A DNA stretch of 64,000 nucleotides, taken from Pisolithus tinctorius (taxonomy: Eukaryota > Basidiomycota > Agaricomycetes > Boletales > Pisolithaceae). Each line of letters begins with the position of its first letter. Within the stretch, counting starts at the first letter, position 1. The DNA is taken from contig JANFAH010000031.1 in NCBI GenBank assembly GCA_024663395.1, positions 310,001-374,000 of the forward strand. Direction: 5' to 3'. Under the pieces are notes generated by a model that was not told where the DNA came from, did no database searches, and worked only from the letters and a program-made list of their open reading frames with translations. Positions 36,426 through 50,599 of the stretch are shown here, in pieces. The position numbers were made by a program, and so were the translations under genes.

Positions 36426-38757
36426 GCTGTAGCCTCTAGTGAACCAAACGAAATAACGATTGAAACGAAAATGACACCACTTACTGCTGAGACGACATTG
36501 CTTCACTATTCGAACGTGAGCAGGGCAATTTGAACCGCAGGGTTTGGTAAGATTCACAAGTGCGTGAAATAGAGCGTGCGTGGACAACAGTGAGTAGATA
36601 GCCTTCGCGAAAGACGAGAGACCAAGAGCGAGGTAATGAACAATCGCAGAAACACTGAATACCTATATATTGGCCAAGTACAGGAACTACAGCCAAGGTT
36701 GCACCAAGCGATGAGCATCGCTGTATTACAGCTTGCCAAATATCTGCCGTCAGCCATAGCCCCGCCTTCCATCCTGTGATAATCCGTTCTGATCTTCGAC
36801 TCTCTCACAAATCGTATCTAGTATGACAGACTCACCGCCTCCCTCTTCTTCTGTCGAAGGCGAAACACCTAGGGGTGTCCTTGCGACTATTCCTCAGCTT
36901 TTTTCATGCCGTAACAGTGCTGTAAAATTGGTTCTTCGCATTCGCCAATTTTTACAGCTGCCAGGCTGTACGGACGAGCTACAGCCTACTCCATTCAATA
37001 GAATCACTGTTCGGCTTTCCAGCTGTCATGGCGGGCACTGACCAACCAGCCATGCTGTAGTCACTTCCAACAGTCGGTGTGGACATCGATTTTAGAGCAC
37101 TTCGAATGGAAGTAGCGCTTCCGGTTGACGTGTATTCGACGGGTTGAGAGTTTGCACGACGTGGAAACAAACCAACATTTCTTTGACTGAAAACAGTGCG
37201 ACTCAGTCAATGTTTCCCTTTTGCGTAGAGTAGGACAATCAGACCATAGAGCCTCGAGATGTGGTGCGGTGGAAGACAATGGATAAAGGCTCTTTGGAAA
37301 ACGTACCTTGTAATTCAGATCGAAGGTTTCTGCTCCAGATGGAAATACCGATATCGTCCTTGTCCTCGATGCAGATGAGGAATTGCCTTCGAGTGCTAAA
37401 ATCGACAGAATTTCCAATCCGATTTACAGCAACCAGCCCCAACACACAGCTATCATCAACTGCATTGCATGGTCCAAAGTTTAGCAACGAACTTGGCAGC
37501 AACGCAGTAGGTTGACATGTCGTGCTAAGTCATACAAGGCAGAAGGAAGCCTTGAGAAGTGAAGATTGAGCTCGTAGTCTCCCCCAATAGAAGTAAGTTT
37601 CGTTGCTTCGTACAACACTCATCACAGTTGAGGCGGCGTTACGGCGCGACGACTCCTAACTTTATTGAAGGTTGAAAGCAAGTGCCTTGGCTATCCGGTT
37701 TAAGCTATGAAGGCCGGAACACAAACACCACCCAAGCTGTTAATTTTCAGGATAATGAATCGCTAGTTCGGCTGTGGGTTAAACCCCGAAGATGATCGTT
37801 TTACCTGCGAAATTTGAAGGCCCGTGAGCAGCACGTAGTAATTTCATGACTTGTAAAAGCCATACCGTTGACCCATGTGCCAACGCTAGTAACTGTGGGG
37901 CCGATGACACTGTCAACACAGCAAATCGACTGCAGATAACAAACGACTGTAATTTCGATTGTTACCAGGGTTGCATGCGGGCAAATAACCGTTCCTCCCG
38001 CGTTCCATCAGAAATTATCCCTAGAAATGTTAGTCATGTCTGGCATTCCTTTCGCCATTGCGAGTTGTATGTCATGGAGCAACAAACTTGTTCTAGGAAC
38101 GCATTTTTAGTTGCCAAGGGGTTGCAAGGGTCACCTACAGTCCTAGAAAGTGTGTAGCGGTACGATCTTACAGTATTTTGAGCTTAAATGTCCTACTATT
38201 GCGGATCGTTAGTGATGCATGATTCGCTCTCGAAACGTATTTGCCGGGAGTCCATGGCGTTCAGTGCGGTGAGCGCGTACTCCGGAAAACTCCTAAAATC
38301 CTGCTTACAAATCCATCGCGTAGCACGTCTTCTAACACCACATGTCGCCGATCGACTGATCCTACAGAGCCCAGGTTCCGACTCTACCTACGTCTATGAT
38401 TATTGCAATGCTTCCTATCAGGAAGGTTGGGGTAGAGGCGAGGCTATTCGATTCGTTTAAGAACAACACGTTGACTTGGGACACTGCTCATCACTTGAAC
38501 TTACATTCCTGGCAGCACTCGCCCTTACCATAAAACGAGACGGCTCGTCCGAAGGCGTCGTACGTATGCGTGTCACCACCGAAAATGGTGTAAAAAGATA
38601 CTCGTGCCAGGCGACCAACTCCCCAAGTTCTGGGAAGGCCGCGAAGCGCTGCCCGCTGCAGTGACGGGACGAATGTCATAGACCCTGTACCCATGACCGT
38701 CGAGTAAGAACGCGTACTATAGAGAACTAATGTATCCCTTCATTACGATGCACTTGA
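36426..38757. other. No gene recognised
   Basis: Frames at 36823-37041 (plus), 37061-37502 (minus) and 37846-38460 (plus) are open for 60-118 codons. They lack domains and good splice connections. A small unrecognised gene on the minus strand around 37240-37500 cannot be excluded. Confidence 0.35.
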
Positions 38758-40293
38758 TCACAGTTTCTCTTGCAAGTAATTCATCCGCCACTCCCCATCC
38801 ACCTCCCAGCCACCGCTATAAACCAGACCTTGGTATGCATCGCCTTCCCACATCCGCAGTCTCCACAGAGCAATGGCCAATGCAGCAGAGTCCGCGCGTT
38901 TAACAGTACGCTCGTTCGAAATGAGAAGAAATGCATGGCTTCCTCTTTCGCAGCCGGGTGTCGATTCTTTTCGCCGGTTGCCGTCAGAACTGGTTGATGA
39001 TTGCCCCAACCGACTGCGCCTCTCTGCATTCAAAACCTTGCATAATGCTTTATGTAGCATGGCCCTTTGTGGTGCAGATGGGAACATAGTCAACCCATTA
39101 TAAAGTGGGACTTGTGCAGTCGGCACCAGGCTTGAAAATGGATGTTCCTCTTTTTCAGGCAGGTGGCATTGAGCTTTGTGTAGTGTTGATAGTGGTAATT
39201 GTACCTTGCGGTGGAAATCTGATGCGGATGGTGCAACCTGGTCGTCGGACGGAACTTCAGGTTCGATCGAAGCAGCCGGCTTATTTTTCGTGATCCGATC
39301 CCTATTAACTGGAGGAGCGACCACGACAGCTACGGCATCTCGGTGAGGAAGTTCTCCCGTTTCCCGCAGTTCCTTGAATTCCGCTCGTGTAAGCCTACGA
39401 AGGATAGTAGCTTCTTGGTCGTCGCGTCTCGAACGACGCAAAAGCCTTTCTTCCAACAACTGTAGCTCTTGAATTATCCTTAGTCGGAGGAGATGGCTAA
39501 TTTGTGTGGCCAGCAACTTGTGGAATATTCCCTTGGGAGCCGCCCGTGGTGGGGCAACTGGAAAAGATAGCTGAGAGTGAGTGAAGAATTGGGCTAGACC
39601 TCCAATCAATCTTACTTCGACTGAAATTTTCAGGTGAAAAGATGTCCTTCCAGCACGTCAGGTACATTGCCAACTGGCCCTTCCGCCCTCTGAACTTCGG
39701 GTGTTCGAGCCCGTCCGGCATCCAGACTTGGAGGGATTTGGCCCCACGAGGAACAGGAAGTTGGAGTGGAGTGAGGCGAATGAGAAAGTCTGGCAATGAA
39801 TGAGCACAAATTTTGTTAGCGACAACTTTGCGGGATCTACCACTAGGCATGTGCCTTCGCGAGATGGTGCACCATCGTATGGGACTGGAGAGCATCCTGA
39901 CTACGAGCTGGTGAACAGACCAAGGCTTGTTTGGAATACATGATAGCACGTACGGTATGGGCTAGACCACCACTCCCGCTCCTGAGCAGTCATCTCCCTC
40001 GGGACGTGAGATTCTGCATTATCACCGGCGGCCTTAACTGGAGGAACGAAGACGCGAGGAGAGAGGCCTTTGTGTCTGATATACGCCCTGCTGTTGGTCA
40101 CCGGGCTCTGGTCGTCGAGTAAGATAGACTGCACTCTGCCCGCCACGCTGTACGATGGTCGTTCAGATATCGGTTGAAAACTCCTCTTCTTTCGTGATGG
40201 AACATGTACCCTTTTGTCCAGATGCCTTGGTCGCGGTTCTCCAAGTGGTGTTTCCTTGAGCTTTTTGATGAGACGCGGCAGGAGGCGAGGCAT
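38758..40293 (-). CDS. Conserved basidiomycete protein of unknown function
   Basis: The model is complement(join(38758..39557, 39616..39789, 39841..39900, 39954..40293)), 457 residues; all junctions keep frame. The N terminus is very basic (about residues 1-45, starting MPRLLPRLIKKLKE), which could be a mitochondrial presequence or nucleolar signal. The central part joins smoothly across introns: EREWWSSPYLRMLSSP, then RHMPSDFLIRLTPLQL, MPDGLEHPKF, HLLRLRIIQELQLLEERLLR and RRLTRAEFKELRETGE. I remember similar proteins in other mushrooms but no function, and I assign none. The start could lie further upstream (an in-frame-compatible 5' exon was not resolved). It is divergent from the broken oxidoreductase at 40.5 kb. 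Confidence 0.72.
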
Positions 40294-40477
40294 GAACTGT
40301 CCCGACCCTTAGCCGCGAAGTCACTCTTGTAAACATACATGATGTAGGCGCTGGCTCAGCGATACCGTTCGAGGCCATGGCGGCTATATAACCTCACATC
40401 GCTCCGGTGATAGCAGTCTGGTGACGTCGTACGGTGCATGTCGTTCTACAGTATCTCTTTCCAGCCACCCACGTACC

Positions 40478-40960
40478 ATGGCCACTGCTACTGCCAAAGA
40501 ATCCAGACAGCTGGTTACTCTCGCCGTTGTCGGTTGCGGTGAGCGTGGAAAGGTGTACGACCTTCCCTCTGTGCGGAGGTATGCTGATAAGCTACCGATG
40601 CATCCACGTTGACAGGGATACGTTAGTTATGCACTCGAGTCGTAGCTATCTCAGAACCTCGCAAGAACACGACTCAGTCATTCGCCCAGGCGCACAAACT
40701 CGACGGTGCACTCGTGTTCGACCATTGACAGGACCTTTACAGCATCCGCTAAGACCATTGAAACACCAGGAAGGAGGTTGGTCGACGCTGTTATCGTTAC
40801 CGTCCAGCACAATATGCACCGAGATGTCGTACTGGCATTTGCGGCACAGGGTTACCACATATTGCGCGAGAAGCCCTTGGCGACCACTGCGCGAGACTGC
40901 TTCGACATGGAGGTTTTTGTCTGTTTTCGCTCTGCTATTTGATGAGACGGGACGAAAGCG
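40478..40960 (+). pseudogene. Broken Gfo/Idh/MocA-family oxidoreductase
   Basis: From the ATG at 40478 the frame gives the Rossmann glycine motif (VTLAVVGCGERGKVY) but stops after about 45 codons. A second piece at about 40730-40910 reads KTIETPGRRL, VDAVIVTVQHNMHRDVVL and GYHILREKPLATT. This is the dinucleotide-domain segment with the catalytic-type EKP motif (usually CEKP, here REKP). Frame changes separate the pieces, and the C-terminal substrate domain is absent before unrelated sequence begins near 40960. It therefore looks like a truncated pseudogene. Confidence 0.8.
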
Positions 40961-41534
40961 GTGTCGGCGTCGATGTCAGTGAGCAGCCTACCCCTCGCCA
41001 TCCCCGTACTCCACAGCCAGCGAAATCAGCACCAGAATCCTCACCAGCGACGTTTGGTACCGATCCAACTCACATCAGACGAAGACCGAGTCGGGGGCAA
41101 ATCCCTTCCCCTCCCCGCTCAAACGTCTTCTACTGGTGATGAAGTGGAGAAACCAGAGTCGGACGGCTTCCGTCGGTCTGGAACAATGAGAGTGATACGG
41201 AGAAGGCGGATTTCGATAAGTACGAGTTTCCTACTACTTTGTCTACCTCCATACCGACGTCTTCATCATTCCCTACCACTATCGCATCACATTAACATTC
41301 TCATTACCGAGCTCGAGTAGTTATAGGTCACTGAAGAGGACCGTGTAGGGTGCTTCATGTATCAGAATACATATTTCCTATGTTTTTCTACTGTAATGTG
41401 GCAGACTCCCGTCGACTTAGGGGTTCACTTCGACGTTTGTTCCCCCACGACTCGCCGAACATCGCCGAACTAATCACGCGACCTGGCGAGGACTGAAGGA
41501 CTGTTTCTCGAGCTGTTAGTTCCTCGGGGCACAA
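40961..41534. other. No gene recognised
   Basis: A 119-codon frame at 40961 is Ser/Pro/Arg-rich without a domain. Confidence 0.4.
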
Positions 41535-41745
41535 TCCAGGTCTGAATATCTGACACTCGAATGTTGAGTCTGCTCCGCATGGGGTGCCCAAAGGGCATTC
41601 ACTTACGGTGGTTTGACGTTGGTTCGACTTGTCAAAATTGTCTCGAGATGTTCGTCCGACGAAATTGCGGCTTTCAAACGAATCAGCGCCCATCCTGGCC
41701 CGATATCCGCAAGTACTCAATTATATCCAGGTCCCGGGGATATGT
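41535..41745. repeat. Dispersed repeat family R4, copy 3
   Basis: The most complete match to 24430-24625 (shared 'cacttacggt' and 'cgagatgttcgtccg') and to 31805-31890 (shared 'caaagggcat'). Confidence 0.5.
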
Positions 41746-42618
41746 TATGGCATGCACCTAGGAACATGCCATGGCATGGTCATAGTAACCTGTGCTGTGT
41801 GCCGAGTTATTATTACCTTGCGTGGTTGTCATTCGTCTCCCGACTCCAGGCAAGGTGTACCATTTTTCCCGAAAATATTCCGCAGTACTCTTCTGATAAT
41901 AAGGCTCGTGTGATTTCCCGGTAAGTAAGTATGTTGTGCACCCAGTAAATATAGCTGACCAGTCGCATAGAAGCTTTGTCAACACACGGAATTCTCGACA
42001 TTCTTTCCTTCCACACAACTAGCATCTTCTGGCGAAGCCTCGGCCGTTGTCCCCGGCTCTTGACGACATTCCTATGTCTTATCCTGGTCGACCAGTTTCA
42101 CTGACCATGTCATTCGAGACTAACAAGCAAACTATATGCCAAGTCATGTAAGAGCAAGAAACTGGTCTCGGGTATCTACTTACTGTTGATCCATTCCTCG
42201 ACCCGGAACGAGTCTTATCTTTTTTCGACATCATATTCAGGCCCCATTTTCTTTGAAAGCAAATCGCGACATAAAAGAACCATACTACCCGGGACGGACA
42301 AAGCAGTTCATGTGTTGTCGCCCTTCCGCATCCGACATTATTAATTAGGTACGCACTCAGGTCCTCGGTTTAAGGAGGTTGCCCCATCGAACCGGTGGCG
42401 CCTTCTGTCCTTTCAAAGCAACTCAGAAAACAACAACCACATAAAGCTTCCGGCAAGCCTAGTTGACCAAGCTTCTGCACGGCCACGATAAATTGCGATA
42501 CTGACCATCTCGTAGTTTTCGTCTCCAAAACGATCAATCATCCATTTTCACTGGCATGTGCCACGTCGGATTGGGTGCCCAACCAACGATTGCGTAGAAA
42601 ACTACAGGAAACACCGTC
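41746..42618. other. No gene recognised
   Basis: It contains a short palindrome at 41762-41781 ('acatgccatggcatggtcat' region). It is presumably the promoter side of the gene starting at 42619. Confidence 0.4.
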
Positions 42619-44006
42619 ATGGACGCGCCACTATCTCCACGTCTTCCCTTCGCCACCACTCTTAGGATGCCGGGATCCACGCGGAAGCGGCCCTATCCAT
42701 CCACCGAGCGTCGCTTGAAACATGCGGCACGCTACGCCACAATTAGCGCCGCCTTCAAGCGTATCTTCCACAGGACAGAAAGCGCGTTTATCAAGGTTCT
42801 GGATGAAGCCGCTACCCATCGTAACACTACCCGACGGGCTGAAAATGCTCCGCAGAGGAAGAGGAGAAACCCTCCCGTCCACTATGCTCGGTCCTTTTGT
42901 GGAACCAGTTCCTCTGGTTTCATTGACACCAATCGCGTATCTAACCTCAGGACCATCAAGAAGCGTGTCGAGCAGAAAGGTCCAAGAGAACACACGAAGA
43001 GGCGAGCTTGTGTGGCGGGGCACCGTAGCAGCACCAGCGCGCCATCAGAGCATGCGGCAAATATCAAGCCTCTCAAAATTGTACCAAAAAGGAGGACAGG
43101 TCACGAGAGCGAACTCACAGCCTCCCGTTCGGTGCTTGGGAATACAGCTGAGGAGGAAGAGAGTGGGCACACTGTTGTCCCTGCCGCCGTTCCAGTAGCT
43201 GCGGTGCCTTGCCAATCATCCGATGGTATGAACCCAACCACATTGAATGACGATGGAGGTGCAGATTTCCACGTCACAGCCTCGCCTCTTCAAAGACCGG
43301 CTCTGCGGAATGAAGAATTAGAACGTTCTCCGCCGCCCATGCTTAGGAATCTTAGCCCTGATTTGGAGGATTCTACCGACGAGAGCGACTATGAATACTT
43401 GATGAACGAACCGAAAATAACGTTCTACGTTGCCGGAGATCTCAGCTTGATCATCTACACTCCACGCTCGGACATAACACTCTGGGACGGACGCAAAGGG
43501 TCAGTACCTTCGCATCACCAATCAACAACTGGGTTCACAATCCGACGTACAGAGAATATTATTCATTCCCGAGTCAGCTGTTCATCAGGTGTATGAAACA
43601 AGAGAAATTTAACATTTGGAAAGCTCCAACAGTCACCCACATCGATTTAACGTGCAGTACCATTCCGGTTACTGGGCAGTACAAACCAAAGCGGACTTCC
43701 CAACTTTATACGTCCTATAAGGGCGCCAGGCTGGAAAATGCGAATAATGAACCAGCGGTCGTGAAAGCTAAAGATGGTGTGCACATCGACAAGAGCTGGC
43801 AACCTGTGCAGGATAAAGATGGCGTTTGTGGCTGGTTCGCAAATGTGTGGACGCCTATTCCGATGTCACTTTTTGATAGGGTGGAGTCGAAAGTGTTTAT
43901 TATGAGGGGAGGGGTGTCGGTCCAATCAGGGGACGAAGAGATTACGATGAGAGCCGAGTTGAACTTCAGTGTGTCGGTATTGTTGCGGGAGGAATACATG
44001 GCATAA
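42619..44006 (+). CDS. Unrecognised basic protein, two exons
   Basis: The model is join(42619..43499, 43589..44006), 432 residues. Removing an 89-bp intron (GTCAGT...ATCAG) joins two long open frames that otherwise overlap by only four bases. The first 170 residues are rich in Arg, Lys, Ser and Thr, with several nuclear-localisation-like clusters (RKRPYP, QRKRRNPP, PKRRTG). Residues 180-260 are Ser/Pro/Glu-rich and probably disordered. The end (DGVCGWFANVWTPIPMSLFD and the region after it to about 432) looks folded and has no Met-poor or repetitive bias. I recognise no domain. The intron assignment is an inference from frame and splice signals. Confidence 0.6.
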
Positions 44007-44287
44007 TGGCTCCAATCTCACTTACCACATGTATAATACGACTTCGCAGATATGCATACATATGTATGCTTGTATGAAATGGTCATGTTCTACGGGAAAT
44101 GTAGGGAAGTTGTCAGGGCACACTGAAAATTGGACGAGACCCACCATAATTTACCGTCTTATACCACATTTTACAGCGACACCGTATTCACAGGATAGTA
44201 TGACAACATTACAACCATACAAAGGACATCAGATAGAGAATATACCAAATAAGTTGACTTAGTTCAGTATGGCTTGTAAGAGGACTC

Positions 44288-45296
44288 TCAAGGGTACTCA
44301 ACCCCAGCAGCCTGCATCAGCTCAGACACTTCAGTATCTTTGAGTATATCAGCACACTAGATACCTTGGATTAGGGGGAAAGGGATATACGCACGGTCCT
44401 CCGTGTGCTTCATGCGATATGCAAAAGTGCAGGTAATGTCTAGAAGGAATCCGCGTCTTTCGAGCCAGCCGCCATCACCAAGAATTGAGCTTTACATACC
44501 TGAGTCGAAGACAAACTCTCCGCCAAGCTGGGAAATTTTGCCTTGCTTCCCAATGAGTGACGGATTCTTCAGTGGGCCGGACTATCCAATTGCCAGTCCA
44601 GAAATGTTCCAGTTGGAAATCCGCCATCAAATTGGCTTACCCAAATGCTACTCAATATGTTCCCCAAAAGACCCTTCTGTAGGTACGAGCGACGTTTTTC
44701 GTTCGCAGGAGTAACAGCAAGAGTCTCGATAGTCATTCCAAGCGCATGATATAGCTCTCTCTTAGGGTCCGCATAGACTGAGAACGGACACGACGTGGTC
44801 TCTTCAAAATAGAGTAAAGTTCTGGGATAAACAGTAACCCAACGGGTAAATGAAGGTTACCTTTGTAAGCGGCTATAACTTCGTAAGACCCACATCCAAC
44901 GATGATGACTTTGCGATTCGCTTTGGAGAGTGCCTCAGGTCGGACGGAGGACAATTGCATGACGTATTGCTGCACCACAAAAAACATGGCTTCTATCCAA
45001 CATCCATGATCAACTGACGTACCTGGCAACTCTGTTGCGAAAAAATATATCGATATCAGTGGAATACATATGGTTCATGACTTACCCCACAGAAGAAATG
45101 ACCTGACAAGGGAGCAGGGATGAGTTCAGGGGGCAGAGCATTGGTAGCTCCATCACACACGTATGAAAACGACAATGGCCGGCTCCTTCAACAACGAGCC
45201 AAACTCGACAGGCTGTCCTTTGGCATCAAATATAGTGGCTCCAGCTGCGCTACGCAGAGAAGCCTCGTCTGGAACACTACGTGAGTTATCAGACAT
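44288..45296 (-). CDS. AhpC/TSA-domain thioredoxin-like protein (PRXL2/FAM213-type)
   Basis: A probable thiol peroxidase or redox-active thioredoxin-fold protein. The model is complement(join(44288..44337, 44395..44439, 44500..44581, 44641..44801, 44861..44969, 45023..45031, 45086..45102, 45161..45296)), 202 residues. Residues 14-46 (AGATIFDAKGQPVEFGSLL, then FIR) lead to HFFCGSCQQYV with a C50-G-S-C53 active-site pair. YADPKRELYHALGM and GGEFVFDS are the usual later landmarks. Exon 3 is only 9 nt (AGTTGCCAG) and encodes Ser52, Cys53 and Gln54. The acceptor at 44802 is AAG. The gene is close to, and divergent from, RPB7 (146 bp between start codons). Confidence 0.92.
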
Positions 45297-45442
45297 GAAC
45301 GTAAGCACCTACGACGCAAAACTCGGAAAGTTCAATGCGATGACGATGGAGATTACCTAATCAACCCCTAGACTGGGGGTACGTTTGTTTTGAGTGCACA
45401 CCTCGATCAGGGGACGTCGTGCAATACAGTTGTATCCCCGTC

Positions 45443-46218
45443 ATGTTCTTCATCGTAAGCACTTTCCGTCTCTCTAATCATGCGACTAACTTGTTTTTAC
45501 AGAAAGAACTGACCCACACCATCCTGCTCCATCCGTCCTACTTTGGACCCCGCATGCTCCAATTCTTGGAGTCCAAACTGTACGCCGACGTCGAAGGTAC
45601 ATGTTCAGGTCAATATGGCTACATCATCGCTGTTGTCTCGATCCTGGACATCGGTAGGGGAATGGTCATCAGTGGAAGTGGACAGGCAGAGTTTGTCACG
45701 CGATACCGCGCAATAGTTTTCAAGCCGTTCAAGGGAGAAGTCGTGGATGGTGTGGTGAACAATGTGAATAAGGTGCTGTTCTGGTCTCTATTTCTGTATT
45801 TGAGAGATTGCTTTAATGAGCCCAAATAGATGGGTTTCTTCGCCGACGTGGGACCTCTACAAGTTTTCGTATCACATCAGGTGCATATGCTCGCCCGTGA
45901 CATACTAATAAAATCCGCCCTCATGTTGATCTTCCGCAGCTCATACATCCCGACATGAAGTTCGACCCTAATTCTAACCCTCCATCATTCGCTTCGGATG
46001 ACCAGGTATTAGGGCGTTCATGATTATATATGGCGTTACCTCATGGGTGTCTTCAGATCATCGAGAAAAATACGCGTGTGCGATTGAAGATAGTCGGTAC
46101 TCGTGTAGATGCCACGGAAATTGTTCGTTCTCTGAATTTCTTGCTTTGCTTTGTCTAACCTGCTCGGTAGTTCGCTATAGGGACAATCAAGGAAGACCAT
46201 CTGGGCGTGATCGATTAG
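45443..46218 (+). CDS. RPB7: RNA polymerase II subunit RPB7
   Basis: With RPB4 it forms the Pol II stalk that contacts nascent RNA and the CTD. The model is join(45443..45454, 45503..45772, 45830..45880, 45940..46005, 46057..46122, 46171..46218), 170 residues, matching the usual 170-171. The first exon is only 12 nt (MFFI). Diagnostic segments are KELTHTILLHPSYFGP, YADVEGTCSGQYGYII, RYRAIVFKPFKGEVVDG, GFFADVGPLQVFV and IGTIKEDHLGVID at the very end. The N-terminal RNP-like domain and the C-terminal OB domain are both complete. It is convergent with SNF1. Confidence 0.97.
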
Positions 46219-46962
46219 ACCAAAATAGCACGCGTGACTGCTAGTTTGCTATCACCGTTACCCTCAGCCCTCGCTCGATAACTTACTCGCACTCCATGGA
46301 GAGCTCTCGTGGTAGTCAGGGGAGGGGTCGGCTTGGAATTCGGTTCTTCAGTGTTGGGAAGGCCTGACATTTATTTCTTTGATGTCCTGGAAAACAGGTG
46401 CGAGGGACCCCCCAGGTCATGCCGTGTGTTGTCCCGTACCATGCAGACTCGATTTCAATTCAGTTCTACTGGGAAACCGGGGGTATCCACTCCGTGACAG
46501 AGTGGTCAGTGCTTCACCATCCACACATGCCAAGTTAGACCGGGTGAAGGATGAGCCAACGATGATGCAGAAAGCTCCACCGCATTCCCAAATATGTAAC
46601 CGCAAAGAAAAAAAAAAACTCGTACGCAGCATTGCTACATCTACTGATTTGAGTCAAATAGCACGAATACATGACAAAGCGGAAGATATCACGAGGGCTC
46701 AGCGTGCATGATATGACAAAAAACGTACAAGCAAAAAAAGAAAATCCGAAACAGATAGCAGTACATATGTGAGAGGGTAGGGCTATTGCACATCTTCGTG
46801 GTCGTGAACGAAGAAATAAAGACAAACGAGTGAGACAAGGAAAGCAATCTATGTGAATGAGAACTCGTATCATCCATATAGAGGCAACAAGAACACACCT
46901 AACTGACTAAACTGAGGTATCTTTCTCTCTATACTTGCACTGTATGCAGTGATGCCCGAGGA
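46219..46962. other. Convergent intergenic region between RPB7 and SNF1
   Basis: No gene is seen. It contains A-rich tracts near 46600-46620 and 46720-46745 that may belong to the 3' end regions. Confidence 0.6.
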
Positions 46963-49290
<2,328 letters not shown>

Positions 49291-49727
49291 AGCGTGATGC
49301 CGTCGTTATCTCGTGTAAGCGTCGTCGCTGTCGTCAGCGGTGGACAGCCTCGTGGAAAGAGCCTAGCAATAATTGTCACTGAGTGGGCGTGCGGAAAAAT
49401 CAGAGTCGACATGCTCTCATCGTTGCCATTTACGGCCAAAAAGGGGGGTGGCGCAAGACAGCCCGCACCCCCGTCGCCGTATCGATCGTCTCCTCACCCT
49501 TGGATATCGTTCTGTACGGTTGAGATGAGAAAAAATGAAACAAAGACGAGCTTGTGTCAGTCAACTTGTGCGAATGTGTCCACAAAGAGACCTCTCATCA
49601 CCCCCACAGAAATCATACCTTATATCGGGATAAATACCCCCTGTACCTCCCCAAATCACGTGGCTCTCCCCAACACGCCCCACGCGCCCCTTTTGAACCA
49701 CCACTCTACAGCTGCAGTACATACACC
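49291..49727. promoter_or_regulatory. Divergent promoter region, SNF1 / coiled-coil gene
   Basis: 437 bp between two divergent start codons. It includes C-rich pyrimidine stretches (near 49590-49700) upstream of the plus-strand gene. No clear TATA box is seen on either side. Confidence 0.5.
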
Positions 49728-50599
49728 ATGGCGACGATGCGCCGAACTCAAAGCGTCAGGACATACAACAAACAACCATCAGCCTCCATCGCTGCAGACG
49801 ACCTCGGTGTCCTCCGTGAGTCCTCAGAAGAACCCGTCGAAGACGTTCTCCGGAAACAACTTCTCGACAAAGATCGCGAGAATGACAAAGTAACTACACC
49901 CCTGCCTTCCGACGCGTCTCTTGACAACTAACGTGTGTAGCTTCAAACGACCATTTTAAGCCTCCAAGCCCAACTTGCACAACGCCCATCCATCGAAAAG
50001 TTCCAAGAATACGAAAAGGAACGTAGGAATCTGGAGTTGCTCCTCCAAGGCACGCAACGTGAGAATGAACGGTGCATGGCTGAAATCGATCGGTAAGCTC
50101 TTCTGGCCAATCACAATTAGTCCTACTACATCACCCTCTGCTATCTGTCTACTGACCACCTCACATCCTCCAGGATCAAAACCCGTGAAAAACTTCTCGA
50201 ACAGGCACTCGCTAAAGTCGCAGGAGAGAATTGGCAGGTAACGCTCCCGATCTCTTGTTGCCACCTCCCCAAATTACTGAACCACGTTATTCATAGTCTG
50301 TCCTTGACATCACTCCCTCATCCACGTCCTCGGCACGCATGGGAATGGGCACGTACCTCCACCGTGGACAACTTCCATCAACTACGGAGTCTTCCGGACA
50401 AAGTGCTTCACCGACTCCGATGTCTGTCGAAGCCACCCGCGCACAGTTCGAACAGGTCCGTTTGCTGATATTAGGGATGGAGCAGAGGATGCAAGAGCGC
50501 GAGGAGAAGTTAAACGAGACGATAGAACGAGCAGAGACACAGGAAATGAAGTGCGAAGCTCTGAGGCAGGAAGCTCTCCCTTCCAGATTGTCTGCATGA
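49728..50599 (+). CDS. Coiled-coil protein of unknown function
   Basis: The model is join(49728..49889, 49941..50092, 50174..50237, 50297..50599), 226 residues, every junction in frame. Residues 36-130 are predicted coiled coil by heptad pattern (LRKQLLDKDRENDKLQ, FQEYEKERRNLELLLQ, TREKLLEQALAKVAGE). A Ser/Thr/Pro-rich linker follows (130-165), then a second coiled coil to about 215 (LLILGMEQRMQEREEKLNE). Such proteins are often cytoskeletal or kinetochore linkers, but nothing here identifies a partner. It is divergent from SNF1 and convergent with the Pumilio gene. Confidence 0.8.

Noticed and set aside
49294..49931. Two overlapping plus-strand frames upstream of the coiled-coil gene
   Set aside because: They cover the divergent promoter and an intron, and lack the heptad pattern seen in the chosen frame.
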